64,000 bases of DNA from Paenibacillus sp. JCM 10914 (GCF_001315105.1 NZ_BAZR01000003.1:186001-250000), one strand, 5' to 3'. Shown: positions 29,101-38,016, numbered from the stretch's first letter. Notes: generated from the letters alone by a model not told the origin. A program made the numbers and translations.

Positions 29101-30063
29101 ATGGAGCTCAAGGAAGAGATGACAAACCGCGTGATGATTCAGAACCGCCAAGAGAGCTTCAGGGTGAGAGCAGCAAAAGATTTTCGCCGCAATTCCATGA
29201 TCTACCTGATGCTGCTTCCGGTTGTGGCGTTCTATGCCGTATTTCACTACGGTCCATTATATGGTCTGCAGATCGCCTTCAAAAACTTCTCGGCGGGACT
29301 CGGGATATGGAACAGCCCATGGGTTGGGTTTCAGCATTTCAACGATTTTTTTAATGGCTTTTTCTTCGAACGGGTGGTATCCAACACGATTATTCTCGGC
29401 GCGTACGACCTCATCTTCGTGTTTCCTGCCTCGATTATACTGGCACTGCTGTTGAATGAGGTGCGGCATCGCGTGTTGAAACGGACGGTGCAGTCCATCA
29501 CATATATTCCTCATTTTATATCGGTTGTGGTGGTGGTGGGGATGTTAGTCGATTTCCTGTCCGTCGACGGATTGATTAACCAGTTGGTGTCGTATTTCGG
29601 CGGCAAACCCATCTCGTTCATGCGACTGCCGGAATGGTTCCGCACGATCTATACTTCGTCCGCTATATGGCAGGGAATTGGCTGGGGGTCGATCATTTAT
29701 CTCGCAGCCATATCGAATATCGATCCATCCTTGTATGAAGCGGCGAAAGTAGACGGAGCCGGACGCTGGAAGCAAATGCTTCAGATTACGTTGCCGGGCA
29801 TCTTGCCAACCGTTATCATTTTGCTAATTCTCCGGATCGGGTCCTTCATGGCGCTACAGGACGAGAAAATCTTGATTATGTATAATCCGATGATTTATGA
29901 GACGGCGGATGTCATCGGCACCTACGTCTACCGCAAGGGGATATTGGAAGCGAGTTACAGCTTTAGCGCGGCGGTCGGCATGTTCAATTCCCTGATTAAC
30001 TTTGCCCTGCTCATTGGGGCTAATTATCTCAGCAAGCGGTTTACGGACACGAAGCTGTGGTAG
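29101..30063 (+). CDS. LplB-type sugar ABC permease
   Basis: A 320-residue permease with about six helices (first at residues 39-58, MIYLMLLPVVAFYAVFHY). The EAA loop reads LYEAAKVDGAGRWKQMLQITLP, and YGLQIAFKNFSAGLGIWNSP is typical of LplB/YtcP-group permeases. ATG 29101 follows AGAGGAGGGC. The open frame extends 27 codons upstream, but that part runs through the ribosome site. It partners the next permease and the LplA-type binding protein. Confidence 0.93.
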   Translation: MELKEEMTNRVMIQNRQESFRVRAAKDFRRNSMIYLMLLPVVAFYAVFHYGPLYGLQIAFKNFSAGLGIWNSPWVGFQHFNDFFNGFFFERVVSNTIILGAYDLIFVFPASIILALLLNEVRHRVLKRTVQSITYIPHFISVVVVVGMLVDFLSVDGLINQLVSYFGGKPISFMRLPEWFRTIYTSSAIWQGIGWGSIIYLAAISNIDPSLYEAAKVDGAGRWKQMLQITLPGILPTVIILLILRIGSFMALQDEKILIMYNPMIYETADVIGTYVYRKGILEASYSFSAAVGMFNSLINFALLIGANYLSKRFTDTKLW

Positions 30064-30076
30064 AGAGGAGACAGCT

Positions 30077-30973
30077 ATGCGAACTTCCAAATCGGTCAGT
30101 GAAGTCTTATTTGATTATACGAACGTGATTCTGTTATGCCTGTTATCGATCGTAACGTTGTACCCGTTCATCTATGTATTATTCGCTTCGGTCAGTACGC
30201 CGGCTGAATTCGTGCAGCACCGGGGCATCTTGTTATGGCCCAGAGGCTTCTCGCTGGATTCTTACCGAATGGTATTCGAGAATCCGAACATCATTCGCAG
30301 TTACTTGAACACGATTCTGTATGTAACCGTTGGTACGACGCTGAATATAGCGATGACGGCTCTTGGTGCGTATGGCTTGTCCAGGAAAAATGTGATGTGG
30401 AAAGGCACGATCATGATGTTGATCGTCATGACGATGTTTTTCGATGGCGGGCTGATTCCCAAATATTTATTGGTACGTAATTTGGGGCTGCTTGATACGT
30501 ACTGGGCACTGATTATTCCAAGTGCCATGACGACATGGAATTTGATTATTATGCGAACGGCATTTCAGGCGGTTCCGAGTGCGCTGGAGGAATCTGCGCG
30601 GATCGACGGGGCGAATGACTGGACGATTTTGCTGCGGATCATCATACCGCTCTCTCTCCCGGTGATAGCGGTCATGGTCCTCTTCTATGGTGTATGGCAC
30701 TGGAATAAGTGGTTTGACGCCCTCATCTATCTAAGAGAACGGGATTTGTTCCCGCTGCAGCTCATACTGCGTGAGATTCTTATCCAGAATGACACGAGCA
30801 GCATGATGACCTCCGTAGGGGGAGGAGACCGGATGCCGGTCGGCGAAACCATTAAGTATGCAACGATCATGGTTGCCACGCTGCCGATTTTGTTCTTATA
30901 TCCGTTCTTGCAAAAATACTTTGTCAAAGGCGTCATGATTGGAGCATCAAAGAATAGGAGTGATGTGAAGTGA
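30077..30973 (+). CDS. LplC/YtcP-type sugar ABC permease
   Basis: A 298-residue permease that completes the importer. The EAA loop is LEESARIDGANDWTILLRIIIP, and the C-terminus LQKYFVKGVMIGASK is the family standard. ATG 30077 has an AGAGGAG site. Its stop overlaps the GH88 gene start (GTGATGATG), so the hydrolase is translationally coupled to import. No ATPase is in the operon. Confidence 0.93.
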   Translation: MRTSKSVSEVLFDYTNVILLCLLSIVTLYPFIYVLFASVSTPAEFVQHRGILLWPRGFSLDSYRMVFENPNIIRSYLNTILYVTVGTTLNIAMTALGAYGLSRKNVMWKGTIMMLIVMTMFFDGGLIPKYLLVRNLGLLDTYWALIIPSAMTTWNLIIMRTAFQAVPSALEESARIDGANDWTILLRIIIPLSLPVIAVMVLFYGVWHWNKWFDALIYLRERDLFPLQLILREILIQNDTSSMMTSVGGGDRMPVGETIKYATIMVATLPILFLYPFLQKYFVKGVMIGASKNRSDVK

Positions 30974-32103
30974 TGATGTGGGAGCAAGCGATTCAGGATG
31001 CGATGAGGAAGACGAAGTCCAATATAAACCGATTCCCGAAGAAATTTCCGCATATTACGACGGAGAAGCGCTATGACTGGGGAGAAAGCAACGATTGGAT
31101 CGAGGGCTTTTATACGGGAATGATCTGGCTTTGTTATGAGTATTCAGAGGAGTCCATTTTCAAGGAGACGGCACTAGCTCATGTAGCGGATTATGCACAG
31201 CGATTGCAGGAACAGCGGCATCTGGATCATCACGACATCGGATTCCTCTATCTCCCTTCCGCGTTGGCATCGTGGATTGTGGATCAACATAAAGAAGGCA
31301 AGCAGCTTGCGCTTAAGGCAGCCGATCATCTAATGCTGCGTTGGCGGGAAGAGGGACAATATATTCAAGCCTGGGGGAAAAAAGGAGACGAGAAGAACGG
31401 CGGGCGCATTATCATCGATTGCATGATGAATATCCCGCTGCTGTATTGGGCTTACAATCAGACGGGCGACGAGCGATACTGGGACGTGGCTGTGGCCCAT
31501 GCCGACAAGAGCCGGCGGTATCTGATGCGCGGGGATGACTCTTCTTACCACACCTTCTACTTCAACCCTTCGGATGGAACACCAATCGGCGGCGGAACAC
31601 ATCAAGGGTACCATGACGGCTCCACCTGGACGCGTGGTCAGGCATGGGCTATTTACGGCTTTGCGTTATCATATCGTTATACCCGTGATGTGAAATACTT
31701 GGAAACGGCCATTCGCGCCGCCCGTTTTTTTATCGATCATCTACCGGAAGATCATGTCGCTTACTGGGATTTTGACGTTCCGCTTGAAGCGAACACGCCA
31801 CGCGATAGCTCGGCCTCAGCTATTGCTGCGTGCGGGATGCTGGAGATCCTGGAGCACCTGGATGACGATAATGACAATAAAGGGCTATTGACAGAAGCAA
31901 TTGAGCGGTCCATGATGTCCTTGGTAACCAACTATTCTACTATGGGACAAGATACGGAGGAAGGCCTTATCAAGCATGGATCCTATTACGTCAGAGGCGG
32001 CATGGGACCTGATGATTACATGATTTGGGGCGACTATTATTATCTTGAAGCCTTGCTGCGCTTGACCAAACAGGTACCGGGTTACTGGTATGAGCGAGGT
32101 TAG
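30970..32103 (+). CDS. GH88 unsaturated glucuronyl/rhamnogalacturonyl hydrolase
   Basis: A cytoplasmic glycoside hydrolase of about 377 residues with an (alpha/alpha)6 barrel. GH88 enzymes hydrate the double bond that polysaccharide lyases leave at the non-reducing end, releasing the unsaturated uronic acid. The two conserved aspartates are visible in YDWGESNDWIEGFYTG and in GRIIIDCMMNIPLL; GSTWTRGQAWAIYGFALSYR and AYWDFDVP also fit the family. It lacks a signal peptide, so it acts after import. The start is GTG 30970, ATG 30973 or ATG 30976, all overlapping the permease stop. The substrate could derive from glycosaminoglycans, gellan, xanthan or pectin. Confidence 0.9.
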   Translation: MMMWEQAIQDAMRKTKSNINRFPKKFPHITTEKRYDWGESNDWIEGFYTGMIWLCYEYSEESIFKETALAHVADYAQRLQEQRHLDHHDIGFLYLPSALASWIVDQHKEGKQLALKAADHLMLRWREEGQYIQAWGKKGDEKNGGRIIIDCMMNIPLLYWAYNQTGDERYWDVAVAHADKSRRYLMRGDDSSYHTFYFNPSDGTPIGGGTHQGYHDGSTWTRGQAWAIYGFALSYRYTRDVKYLETAIRAARFFIDHLPEDHVAYWDFDVPLEANTPRDSSASAIAACGMLEILEHLDDDNDNKGLLTEAIERSMMSLVTNYSTMGQDTEEGLIKHGSYYVRGGMGPDDYMIWGDYYYLEALLRLTKQVPGYWYERG

Positions 32104-32136
32104 CGTTAGGTCCGCTGCTATAATGATTATTCATTT

Positions 32137-32175
32137 CGGAGATGCTGGTTGATACCAGCATCTCCTTTTGTTTTT
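32137..32175 (+). terminator. Terminator of the uronic-acid utilisation operon
   Basis: GGAGATGCTGGT pairs with ACCAGCATCTCC and is followed by TTTTGTTTTT. Confidence 0.93.
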
Positions 32176-32286
32176 ACCGGATCAGAGGGGGTGGAACGTT
32201 CACAATATACTCATTGGTATTGTCCGAATGGGTTTGTTATGATGATGGTGATTTAAAAATGAGATACTTGATTGGAGGAGATTTGT

Positions 32287-32913
32287 GTGTTGAGACATAT
32301 GAAATCAGCCATTTTACTAACCCTGGGTCTCCTGCTTGTACTGGTGTTTCCGACGGTAACCTCGGCCCATTCCAAGCTTGAAACCAGCATTCCTGCAGCA
32401 GATTCGAAGCTGACGGAAAGTGTTAGTGAAGTGAGCCTATCATTTAATGAAAATATTGATGAGACTTTGAGCACGCTGAAGGTGTTGGATCAAGAAGGGA
32501 CTGAAGTCGAAGTCTCCAGTGTTCAGGTGGAGGGACAGACGCTGTCAGGTACCTTGGCATCGCCGCTTTCATCGGGGGCGTACACCGTCGAATGGAAAAT
32601 CGTCGGAGGAGACGGCCATCCTGTGGATGGAACGTATGCATTTGAAGTGGATGCGCCAGATCTAGCACCGGACGCAGCTGATCCGGAAGAACCAGTTACC
32701 GATACAGATGATGCAGCGGAGGAACCTACGTCTACTGATGATACGGTAACGGATGATGCGGATAACGCTTCGGCGGAGAACGAGCAAGACCAAGATAACG
32801 CAGCAGCAGAGCCTGCCGAGAATAGCGGTTCTACCGCCTGGATTATTATTATCATTGTCGTAGCTTTCGTCGCTGGATATTTCGGAATTAAAGCTTCGCG
32901 GAAGAGAAAATAA
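32287..32913 (+). CDS. CopC-domain copper-resistance protein, membrane anchored
   Basis: A 208-residue exported protein. The signal peptide ends at SAHSKLE, so a histidine would be at or next to the mature N-terminus, as in CopC copper sites. The CopC fold spans about residues 30-125, with a second copper motif in VGGDGHPVDGTYAFEV. An acidic Asp/Glu/Ala linker (about 128-180) leads to a C-terminal transmembrane helix (IIIIIVVAFVAGYFGI) and the basic tail KASRKRK. GTG 32287 lies 6 bases after GGAGGAG; TTG 32290 and ATG 32299 are alternatives. Its stop overlaps the CopD start by one base. The pair resembles B. subtilis YcnJ-type copper uptake or handling. Confidence 0.88.
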   Translation: MLRHMKSAILLTLGLLLVLVFPTVTSAHSKLETSIPAADSKLTESVSEVSLSFNENIDETLSTLKVLDQEGTEVEVSSVQVEGQTLSGTLASPLSSGAYTVEWKIVGGDGHPVDGTYAFEVDAPDLAPDAADPEEPVTDTDDAAEEPTSTDDTVTDDADNASAENEQDQDNAAAEPAENSGSTAWIIIIIVVAFVAGYFGIKASRKRK

Positions 32914-33998
32914 TGTCCTACTATTGGTTGACGGAACCCTTTCTATATCTGGCATATGCTGTGTTAGCAGGGATTGCGGTTCTATCGCTCGTGCCGCAAC
33001 GATACAAGCCTGAGCTATCCATACCCGGTTGGCTGGGTCCGGTATCAGCCGCTGTGGTTGCGATCTGCGGATTTATTCCGCTGCTGCAGTTGATTATGTT
33101 CTTTAAAGATGATATCGGTTTCTGGTCATCCTTTAACAGCATCATGTTCAAATTTAGCGAAGGCGAGCGTTATGCCTGGATTCTGGTACTGTCCATTCTG
33201 CTCGCTGCTTTAACCGTCGTGGTTAGGCGAAGACCAGGCTCATATGCTCGCTGGTTAATGCCATTGGCGCTGTTAGGCATAGCCGCTGCCATGTCGTCGT
33301 TTAATCATGCCGCATCGTTGTTCGATAGTGTTGGCCAGATCGCTTTTTTTGGTCATTTTGTAGCGATGGCGGTGTGGACAGGTACTTTGCTGATCACCGG
33401 CTGGTTCACCAGAGATCTTAACGGCTGGCGTGCATTTCTGAAATGGTTCCATCCGCTGGCCATTGTCTGTGTCGTTATCGTTATTGGTTCTGGATTGTTT
33501 CTGATGACGGGCGTAACGCCGAAGCCGGTCGATAGCTGGACGCTATCTTACGGACAGGCACTGCTGATGAAGCACATCCTGATCGTGCCGCTGCTGATCT
33601 TTGCCTTTGTCAACGGTTATCTGGTCAAGCGGAAGCTTCAGCGGGAAGCTGGCTACTCTCCGGTAAGTTGGGCGCGAAGCGAAGCTGTTCTGATCTGGCT
33701 GATCTATATCGTCACCGGTTATATGAATCAGCAGCCCGCCCCCCATGAAGTGACCGATACGCTTGCAGTGTATGGTCCGGCGACTACGTTCCTCTGGTTC
33801 CACCCAGGGTTCACCGGTGGAGATCTCACCTGGACCTGGAGCTGGATCGGGATGATTAGCTTGATCATTGGACTCGGGCTGCTGCTAAACGTGATTCAGG
33901 CGTTTCGGAAGAACATGGGCGCGGTAAGTGGACTGATTAGTGCGCTGGGTGCAGTTGTCCTGATCTATTGTGGTCTTATGTTTTCGGTTGTTGGTTAG
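32913..33998 (+). CDS. CopD-family copper membrane protein
   Basis: A 361-residue polytopic protein with about eight to nine hydrophobic segments, related to CopD/YcnJ. Conserved polar and histidine residues within helices (SSFNHAASLFD, FFGHFVAMAVWTG, LMKHILIVPLL, HPGFTGGDLTW) could ligate copper. CopD proteins are thought to move copper across the membrane with CopC. Translation is coupled to the CopC gene through a TAATG overlap. No regulator such as CsoR or YcnK is nearby. Confidence 0.85.
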   Translation: MSYYWLTEPFLYLAYAVLAGIAVLSLVPQRYKPELSIPGWLGPVSAAVVAICGFIPLLQLIMFFKDDIGFWSSFNSIMFKFSEGERYAWILVLSILLAALTVVVRRRPGSYARWLMPLALLGIAAAMSSFNHAASLFDSVGQIAFFGHFVAMAVWTGTLLITGWFTRDLNGWRAFLKWFHPLAIVCVVIVIGSGLFLMTGVTPKPVDSWTLSYGQALLMKHILIVPLLIFAFVNGYLVKRKLQREAGYSPVSWARSEAVLIWLIYIVTGYMNQQPAPHEVTDTLAVYGPATTFLWFHPGFTGGDLTWTWSWIGMISLIIGLGLLLNVIQAFRKNMGAVSGLISALGAVVLIYCGLMFSVVG

Positions 33999-34008
33999 TC
34001 TGTTACAA

Positions 34009-34043
34009 AGGGCTCTCTCCGTGGATACGGGAGAGCCCTTTTG
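34009..34043 (+). terminator. Terminator of the copC-copD pair
   Basis: GGGCTCTCTCCGT pairs with ACGGGAGAGCCC and is followed by TTTT. Confidence 0.93.
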
Positions 34044-34117
34044 GTGTAGCGGGGGCTATGTAGCGGGTTGGATCTTGGTGGTATACTTCATAAGTAGATC
34101 ATCAATATGGAGGTTTA

Positions 34118-34562
34118 ATGGGAAATATGGGTTGTGAAAAAAGGGTTCGTCTAGCATCTCCAACAGATGCGTCTGTATTGATTCAATTGAATCATGAATT
34201 TAACGAAGTCGTCATGCCACTCGCAGCGGTGAAGCGCAGTTTGCAGCAAGCTCATGAGATCGTGGCGATTGCTTATCTGGGCGATGAACCGGCAGGGTTT
34301 GCATGCGCACAGCTGTTTCAGTCTTTCTGTTACGGGCAGGCGATGGGCGAAATTACGGAAATGTATATACGAGAGTCTGCGCGAAGGCAAGGACTGGCGG
34401 GAATGCTGATTGAATTTCTGGAGCGGCAGCTTCAACAGCGTGGGTGGAACCGTGAAGCTGCTGACTGGTCACGACAACGTTCCGGCGATCGGTGCTTATG
34501 AGAAGTCAGGTTATGTTCAAGATGATGAAGTGATGATGACGAAGCGGCTCAAACACCGTTAA
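34118..34562 (+). CDS. GNAT-family acetyltransferase, frameshifted near the 3' end
   Basis: A small acetyltransferase of about 147 residues once repaired. The acetyl-CoA loop is MYIRESARRQGLAGMLIEFL, preceded by AMGEITEM. In the open frame the protein ends REAADWSRQRSGDRCL, but the next frame holds the expected GNAT ending VKLLTGHDNVPAIGAYEKSG, then YVQDDEVMMTKRLKH, with a stop at 34562. The shift lies at about 34447-34453 and needs either one base removed or two added. The start at ATG 34118 is behind a TGGAGG site. The substrate is unknown. Confidence 0.8.
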
Positions 34563-34569
34563 ACGGGGA

Positions 34570-34770
34570 GTGGAAAACGCGCCGAAGTGGGGCAGCAAGT
34601 CCCTGCGAGGGACTTGTGGAGCAAAAAACGCGGCGAAGTGGGGCAGCAAGTCCCTGGGAAGGACTTGTGTAGCGGAAAACGCACCGAAGTGGGGGAACAA
34701 GTCCCTGAGAGGGACTTGTGGAACGGGAAACGCACTGAAGTGGGGTGGTAAGTCCCTGAGAGGGACTTGC
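34570..34770. repeat. Tandem array of four 51-base palindromic repeats
   Basis: Four imperfect units with an exact 51-base period (GAAGTGGGG begins at 34584, 34635, 34686 and 34737). Each unit reads AAACGC-n-CCGAAGTGGGG, then a palindrome CAAGTCCCT-GNG-AGGGACTTG (cores at 34596-34616, 34647-34667, 34698-34718 and 34749-34769). The stems are retained in all units, with one C-A mismatch in unit 2 and one T-G wobble in unit 4. There are no unique spacers. Because 51 is a multiple of 3, spurious open frames cross the array on both strands. It fills the gap between two convergent genes. Confidence 0.9.
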
Positions 34771-34780
34771 AATTGAACGT

Positions 34781-35442
34781 CTATCTAATATAATGAATCG
34801 CTTCTTCCACCACCACGGTGTAGTGATAGTAGCGTTGAGCCTCTGGATTTAAAGGTCTAATCAGTTGTTTAGTTAATAATCCCTTCAGTACTTTGATAGA
34901 AAGGTTTCGTGATACCCCCAAGTGTGTACGTACATCCGCAAGATTAAATGGTCTAAATAACGTATATAGGTAACGCAGTGTTTCTCGTTCATAGATGGTT
35001 AAATGGTGCAACAGAGGCTTATGTCCACAGAAATCCAGTATCTCTAAGAGCGAGTTCCGGCAAGCCTCTGGCCGTTTGTCCAGTTCATCTTTACTGAAAG
35101 GAACGTACGAAATACCAAACCTTAGCATGGAGCGTACTTTGCTTTTCTCCAGACTAAAGCGTTCGCGCGTAATCGTTTCGGCATGAGCGCTGAATCCCTC
35201 ACACTCAAATCCAAGACGTAGCGGTGCATAATAGACGTCAATGAACAAAGAGACTCCTGTGGAATTTGTCATCCGGTATTCTAACTCCAAACCTTGATAA
35301 GATCCAAGAACAGGCAATAAGACATTGCGGAGCATTGCTTTGGTCCTGTTAGATCCCGCTCCAGCATTTCATAACGACGGACATCAGCCTTTTCTTTCTG
35401 TTCTTTTAAGAATAGATGATAGCTTTCTTCAAAATCTGTCAC
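34781..35442 (-). CDS. PD-(D/E)XK (DUF559-like) nuclease-fold protein with winged-helix end, frameshifted
   Basis: About 220 residues once repaired. GTG 35442 follows AAGGGGTG and is preferred to ATG 35463. The central part, FIDVYYAPLRLGFECEGFSA, then H-A-E-T and the RERFSLEKSKVRSMLRFGISYV strand, matches the D...E-x-E-G...H...R layout of DUF559/Vsr-like nuclease domains. The C-terminal 80 residues look like a winged helix (LRYLYTLFRPFNLADVRTHL, SRNLSIKVLKGLLTKQLI). The frame breaks at about 35338-35341; one G restores GPKAMLRNVLLPV. Catalysis is inferred only from the motif spacing. Possible roles include a restriction-like nuclease, a repair nuclease or a transcription factor with an inactive fold. 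Its stop lies 10 bases from the 51-base repeat array. Confidence 0.62.
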
Positions 35443-35469
35443 TACGAATACACCCCTTCCCATGAGTAA

Positions 35470-35520
35470 ACAAAAAACGCCTCATAGGATTCCTACTGGA
35501 ACCTACGAGGCGTTCTTCGC
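35470..35520 (-). terminator. Terminator-like hairpin in the leader of the nuclease-fold gene
   Basis: On the minus strand AACGCCTCGTAGG pairs with CCTATGAGGCGTT and is followed by a TTTTTTG run. It ends about 30 bases before the GTG start of the minus-strand gene, with no room for a promoter between them, so it looks like a leader attenuator. Confidence 0.6.
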
Positions 35521-35811
35521 TTCATTAACTATGATTTGGTTCTAATATACTTGATATCGATCAAATAGTAAATCTTTGGCTTCTCCCTAGGCTCCATACG
35601 AAGAACCCCCCTTTGACGTCATACTCGCGTCATTAGACCCCGATTTCATGCTTAAGTATGTAGAAATCGTACTATAGGATGTCGCCATTGTAGGCTGCCC
35701 CCGGGTATGGAAGAGGATAAGATATACTTACAAGATTTTGCTCTTGTATGCATTCGTAGGAACACATGGTTTCGCGCCATAAACAAGTTCTTTGGAAAGG
35801 AGAACGAGCTA
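35521..35811. other. Intergenic region between divergent genes
   Basis: About 290 bases with no credible gene. It must carry the promoters of the nuclease-fold gene (leftward) and of the AraC regulator (rightward). A TTGAT-ATCG-ATCAA palindrome at about 35551-35564 is a possible operator. No riboswitch pattern was recognised. Confidence 0.5.
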
Positions 35812-38016
35812 ATGAAACACTACAGAATAATTGGTGAAAACAACTGGTTTATACGTTTGCTTATACCGTATGTCCTCATCGTAATTTTAGCATTGTCAAC
35901 GGGAGGGATGATTTATCAACAAACCCTCTCATTAGTTGGCGAGGAAGCAAGGAACAATAATATGCATATGCTAGAGCAGGTGAGATCGACACTGGATGGA
36001 AGATTAGCAGAAATCGATACCATGGTTACGCAAGTGGCTAATGATCCGAAACTTGTTCAATTACAGAAAATCAAGGAACCATTTGAGCACACGAATACCT
36101 TTAAACTATTGGCTGCAAGGAAGAGTCTATATAATTTTAGTGTATCTAATACATTCATTCTGGATTATTTGGTTGTTTACCGTAACAGCGACGTCGTTAT
36201 CGCACCTTCGCTCCTGTATAAATCAGATGCCTTTTATGAACTGATTCTAAATTACGATAAGCTGAGCTATGAGCAGTGGCATCGTGTGTTTTTTGAAGAG
36301 AACTGTTGTAAGCGCTTTCTACCTGCAATGCAAGCGATCTACAAAAATAAGTCTCGTTCCATCGTTACATATAGTTACCCATTGGGGTCTAGTCCTATTG
36401 CAGCGCAGGGAAGCGTGGTTGTGCTGATTGACAACGAACAAGTAAATCAATTGCTAAAAGGTCTCGCTGCAGACCATAACGGATGGGCATATATTGCAGA
36501 TGAAAATGGCAATGTCATATCCTCGATAGGCGATTATATCGAGTTTGATCCGAATTTTTTGGACAACAGTTCTGATTTCATCCCCCCTTCCGCTCAAACT
36601 AATGGGAATATGATTACACATATCCGCTCAGATGAAAATGGTTGGTATTACGTACTCGCCCAATCCCCGCATATCGTGCTTGAAAAGGTCGATTATATCA
36701 AACGAATTACGATTAGTATGGCAATCGTTTTTCTGATCATGGGTATGATTTTGGCTTACTTGTTTACAGTACGAAATAGTCGGAAAGTATCAAACGTGCT
36801 GGAAAATAATCTGACACTACAGGAAGAAATTAAAAATCAGGAACCTTTTTTATTGTCGAGCTTTATTGAGAGGCTGTTGAATGGGGACATCGTAAGTGGA
36901 AGCATGATGGAAAGCATGATGAAACATCTTCATTTGCCACCTCATATATCATTCGTAGCAACTGCTATTGTCCATATTCATCCAATGAATGGTTCGGAAG
37001 AACATCGCTTGAAAGATTTGGATCGGCTGAGGGTTCTCTTAAAAGGAGTCCATCGTTCTTGTAAAATAGCTTCGGTTCATTTTTATGATGCCGCTGAGGA
37101 TACTCTCGTTCTATTGTTTATGGAACATCATGCGGATCCAAACGAATGTGTCTTTAAAATGGAACGAACCTTTGAAATGATGACAAACCTCACTGCTTCT
37201 GAACCAAACGTTTCTGTCAATATAGCGGTCGGAGGGATCTATGCAATGCTGATCGATGTTTCCCGTTCTTATGGAGAAGCGAAGCAGGCACTAAACTATT
37301 TAAATCGGCAGCAACAGCAAGGGATCAAATGGTTTCATGAGCTTCCCGATCTATCCGATACTCACTACTATCCGAATGAAATCGAAAACCAGCTAATGAA
37401 TAACGCAAAGGCGGGGAACTTCGATGAGGTAGAAATGTTGCTTGATAATATTTATGATGAGAACTTCCGAAAACGGAATGTGTCCCCTTCCATTCAAAAG
37501 CTGCTCCTTTATGAGATGGCGGGAAGCCTGTTGAAACTAAAAGAACAATTGTCACTGGAAGATGAAATGCACGTCCATACATTACTTCATCAAATGATCG
37601 ATATGGATAACACAGTTGAAGTATTTCGATTTATGCGACAACGGTACACCTGGATATCAAAACAGCTGCTACTACGTAAAAAAAGTAGAAATGTTCAATT
37701 AATGGAGAACATCCAACAATATATTCAATACCATTACGGGAATCCAAATTTAAATCTCGATACCATTGCTGACCATGTAGGGATATCCCGAGTGTACCTC
37801 TCCAAATTTTTTAAAGAACAGACCAATACCAATTTTTCGGATTACCTAGAATCCTTAAGGATGGAGAAAGCTTGCGCTATGCTGCGGGAAACGGAGATAA
37901 CGGTCAGTGAAATCACAAGACAGAGCGGGTACAGTTCAACGAATACATTCTCTCGAGCCTTCAAGAGGATACACGGTATAAATCCGACGATGTATCGGGA
38001 TAATTTCTCGGAATAA
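35812..38016 (+). CDS. Membrane-anchored AraC-family regulator with extracellular sensor (second copy)
   Basis: A 734-residue sensor-regulator built like the one at 24915: TM1 (about 16-38), an extracellular Cache-like domain (about 40-300), TM2 (about 306-326), a cytoplasmic region and a C-terminal AraC HTH pair (LNLDTIADHVGISRVYLSKFFK, SEITRQSGYSSTNTFSRAFKR, ending GINPTMYRDNF). ATG 35812 follows GGAAAGGAG; the open frame extends 35 codons upstream without a site. It precedes an LplBCA-type importer on the same strand and very likely controls it in response to the imported sugar. Confidence 0.9.
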   Translation: MKHYRIIGENNWFIRLLIPYVLIVILALSTGGMIYQQTLSLVGEEARNNNMHMLEQVRSTLDGRLAEIDTMVTQVANDPKLVQLQKIKEPFEHTNTFKLLAARKSLYNFSVSNTFILDYLVVYRNSDVVIAPSLLYKSDAFYELILNYDKLSYEQWHRVFFEENCCKRFLPAMQAIYKNKSRSIVTYSYPLGSSPIAAQGSVVVLIDNEQVNQLLKGLAADHNGWAYIADENGNVISSIGDYIEFDPNFLDNSSDFIPPSAQTNGNMITHIRSDENGWYYVLAQSPHIVLEKVDYIKRITISMAIVFLIMGMILAYLFTVRNSRKVSNVLENNLTLQEEIKNQEPFLLSSFIERLLNGDIVSGSMMESMMKHLHLPPHISFVATAIVHIHPMNGSEEHRLKDLDRLRVLLKGVHRSCKIASVHFYDAAEDTLVLLFMEHHADPNECVFKMERTFEMMTNLTASEPNVSVNIAVGGIYAMLIDVSRSYGEAKQALNYLNRQQQQGIKWFHELPDLSDTHYYPNEIENQLMNNAKAGNFDEVEMLLDNIYDENFRKRNVSPSIQKLLLYEMAGSLLKLKEQLSLEDEMHVHTLLHQMIDMDNTVEVFRFMRQRYTWISKQLLLRKKSRNVQLMENIQQYIQYHYGNPNLNLDTIADHVGISRVYLSKFFKEQTNTNFSDYLESLRMEKACAMLRETEITVSEITRQSGYSSTNTFSRAFKRIHGINPTMYRDNFSE

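Noticed and set aside
34570..34770. CRISPR array
   Set aside because: The whole 51-base unit repeats with no unique spacers, only four units exist, and there are no cas genes.
34570..34776. Open frames across the 51-base repeat array on both strands (68 and 88 codons)
   Set aside because: They exist because the repeat length is a multiple of 3. Neither has a ribosome site, and the same DNA is open on both strands, so I call it a repeat and not a protein.
35470..35520. T-box or other known riboswitch before the nuclease-fold gene
   Set aside because: There is a terminator hairpin, but no GGTGGTACC-like T-box motif and no amino-acid gene downstream.
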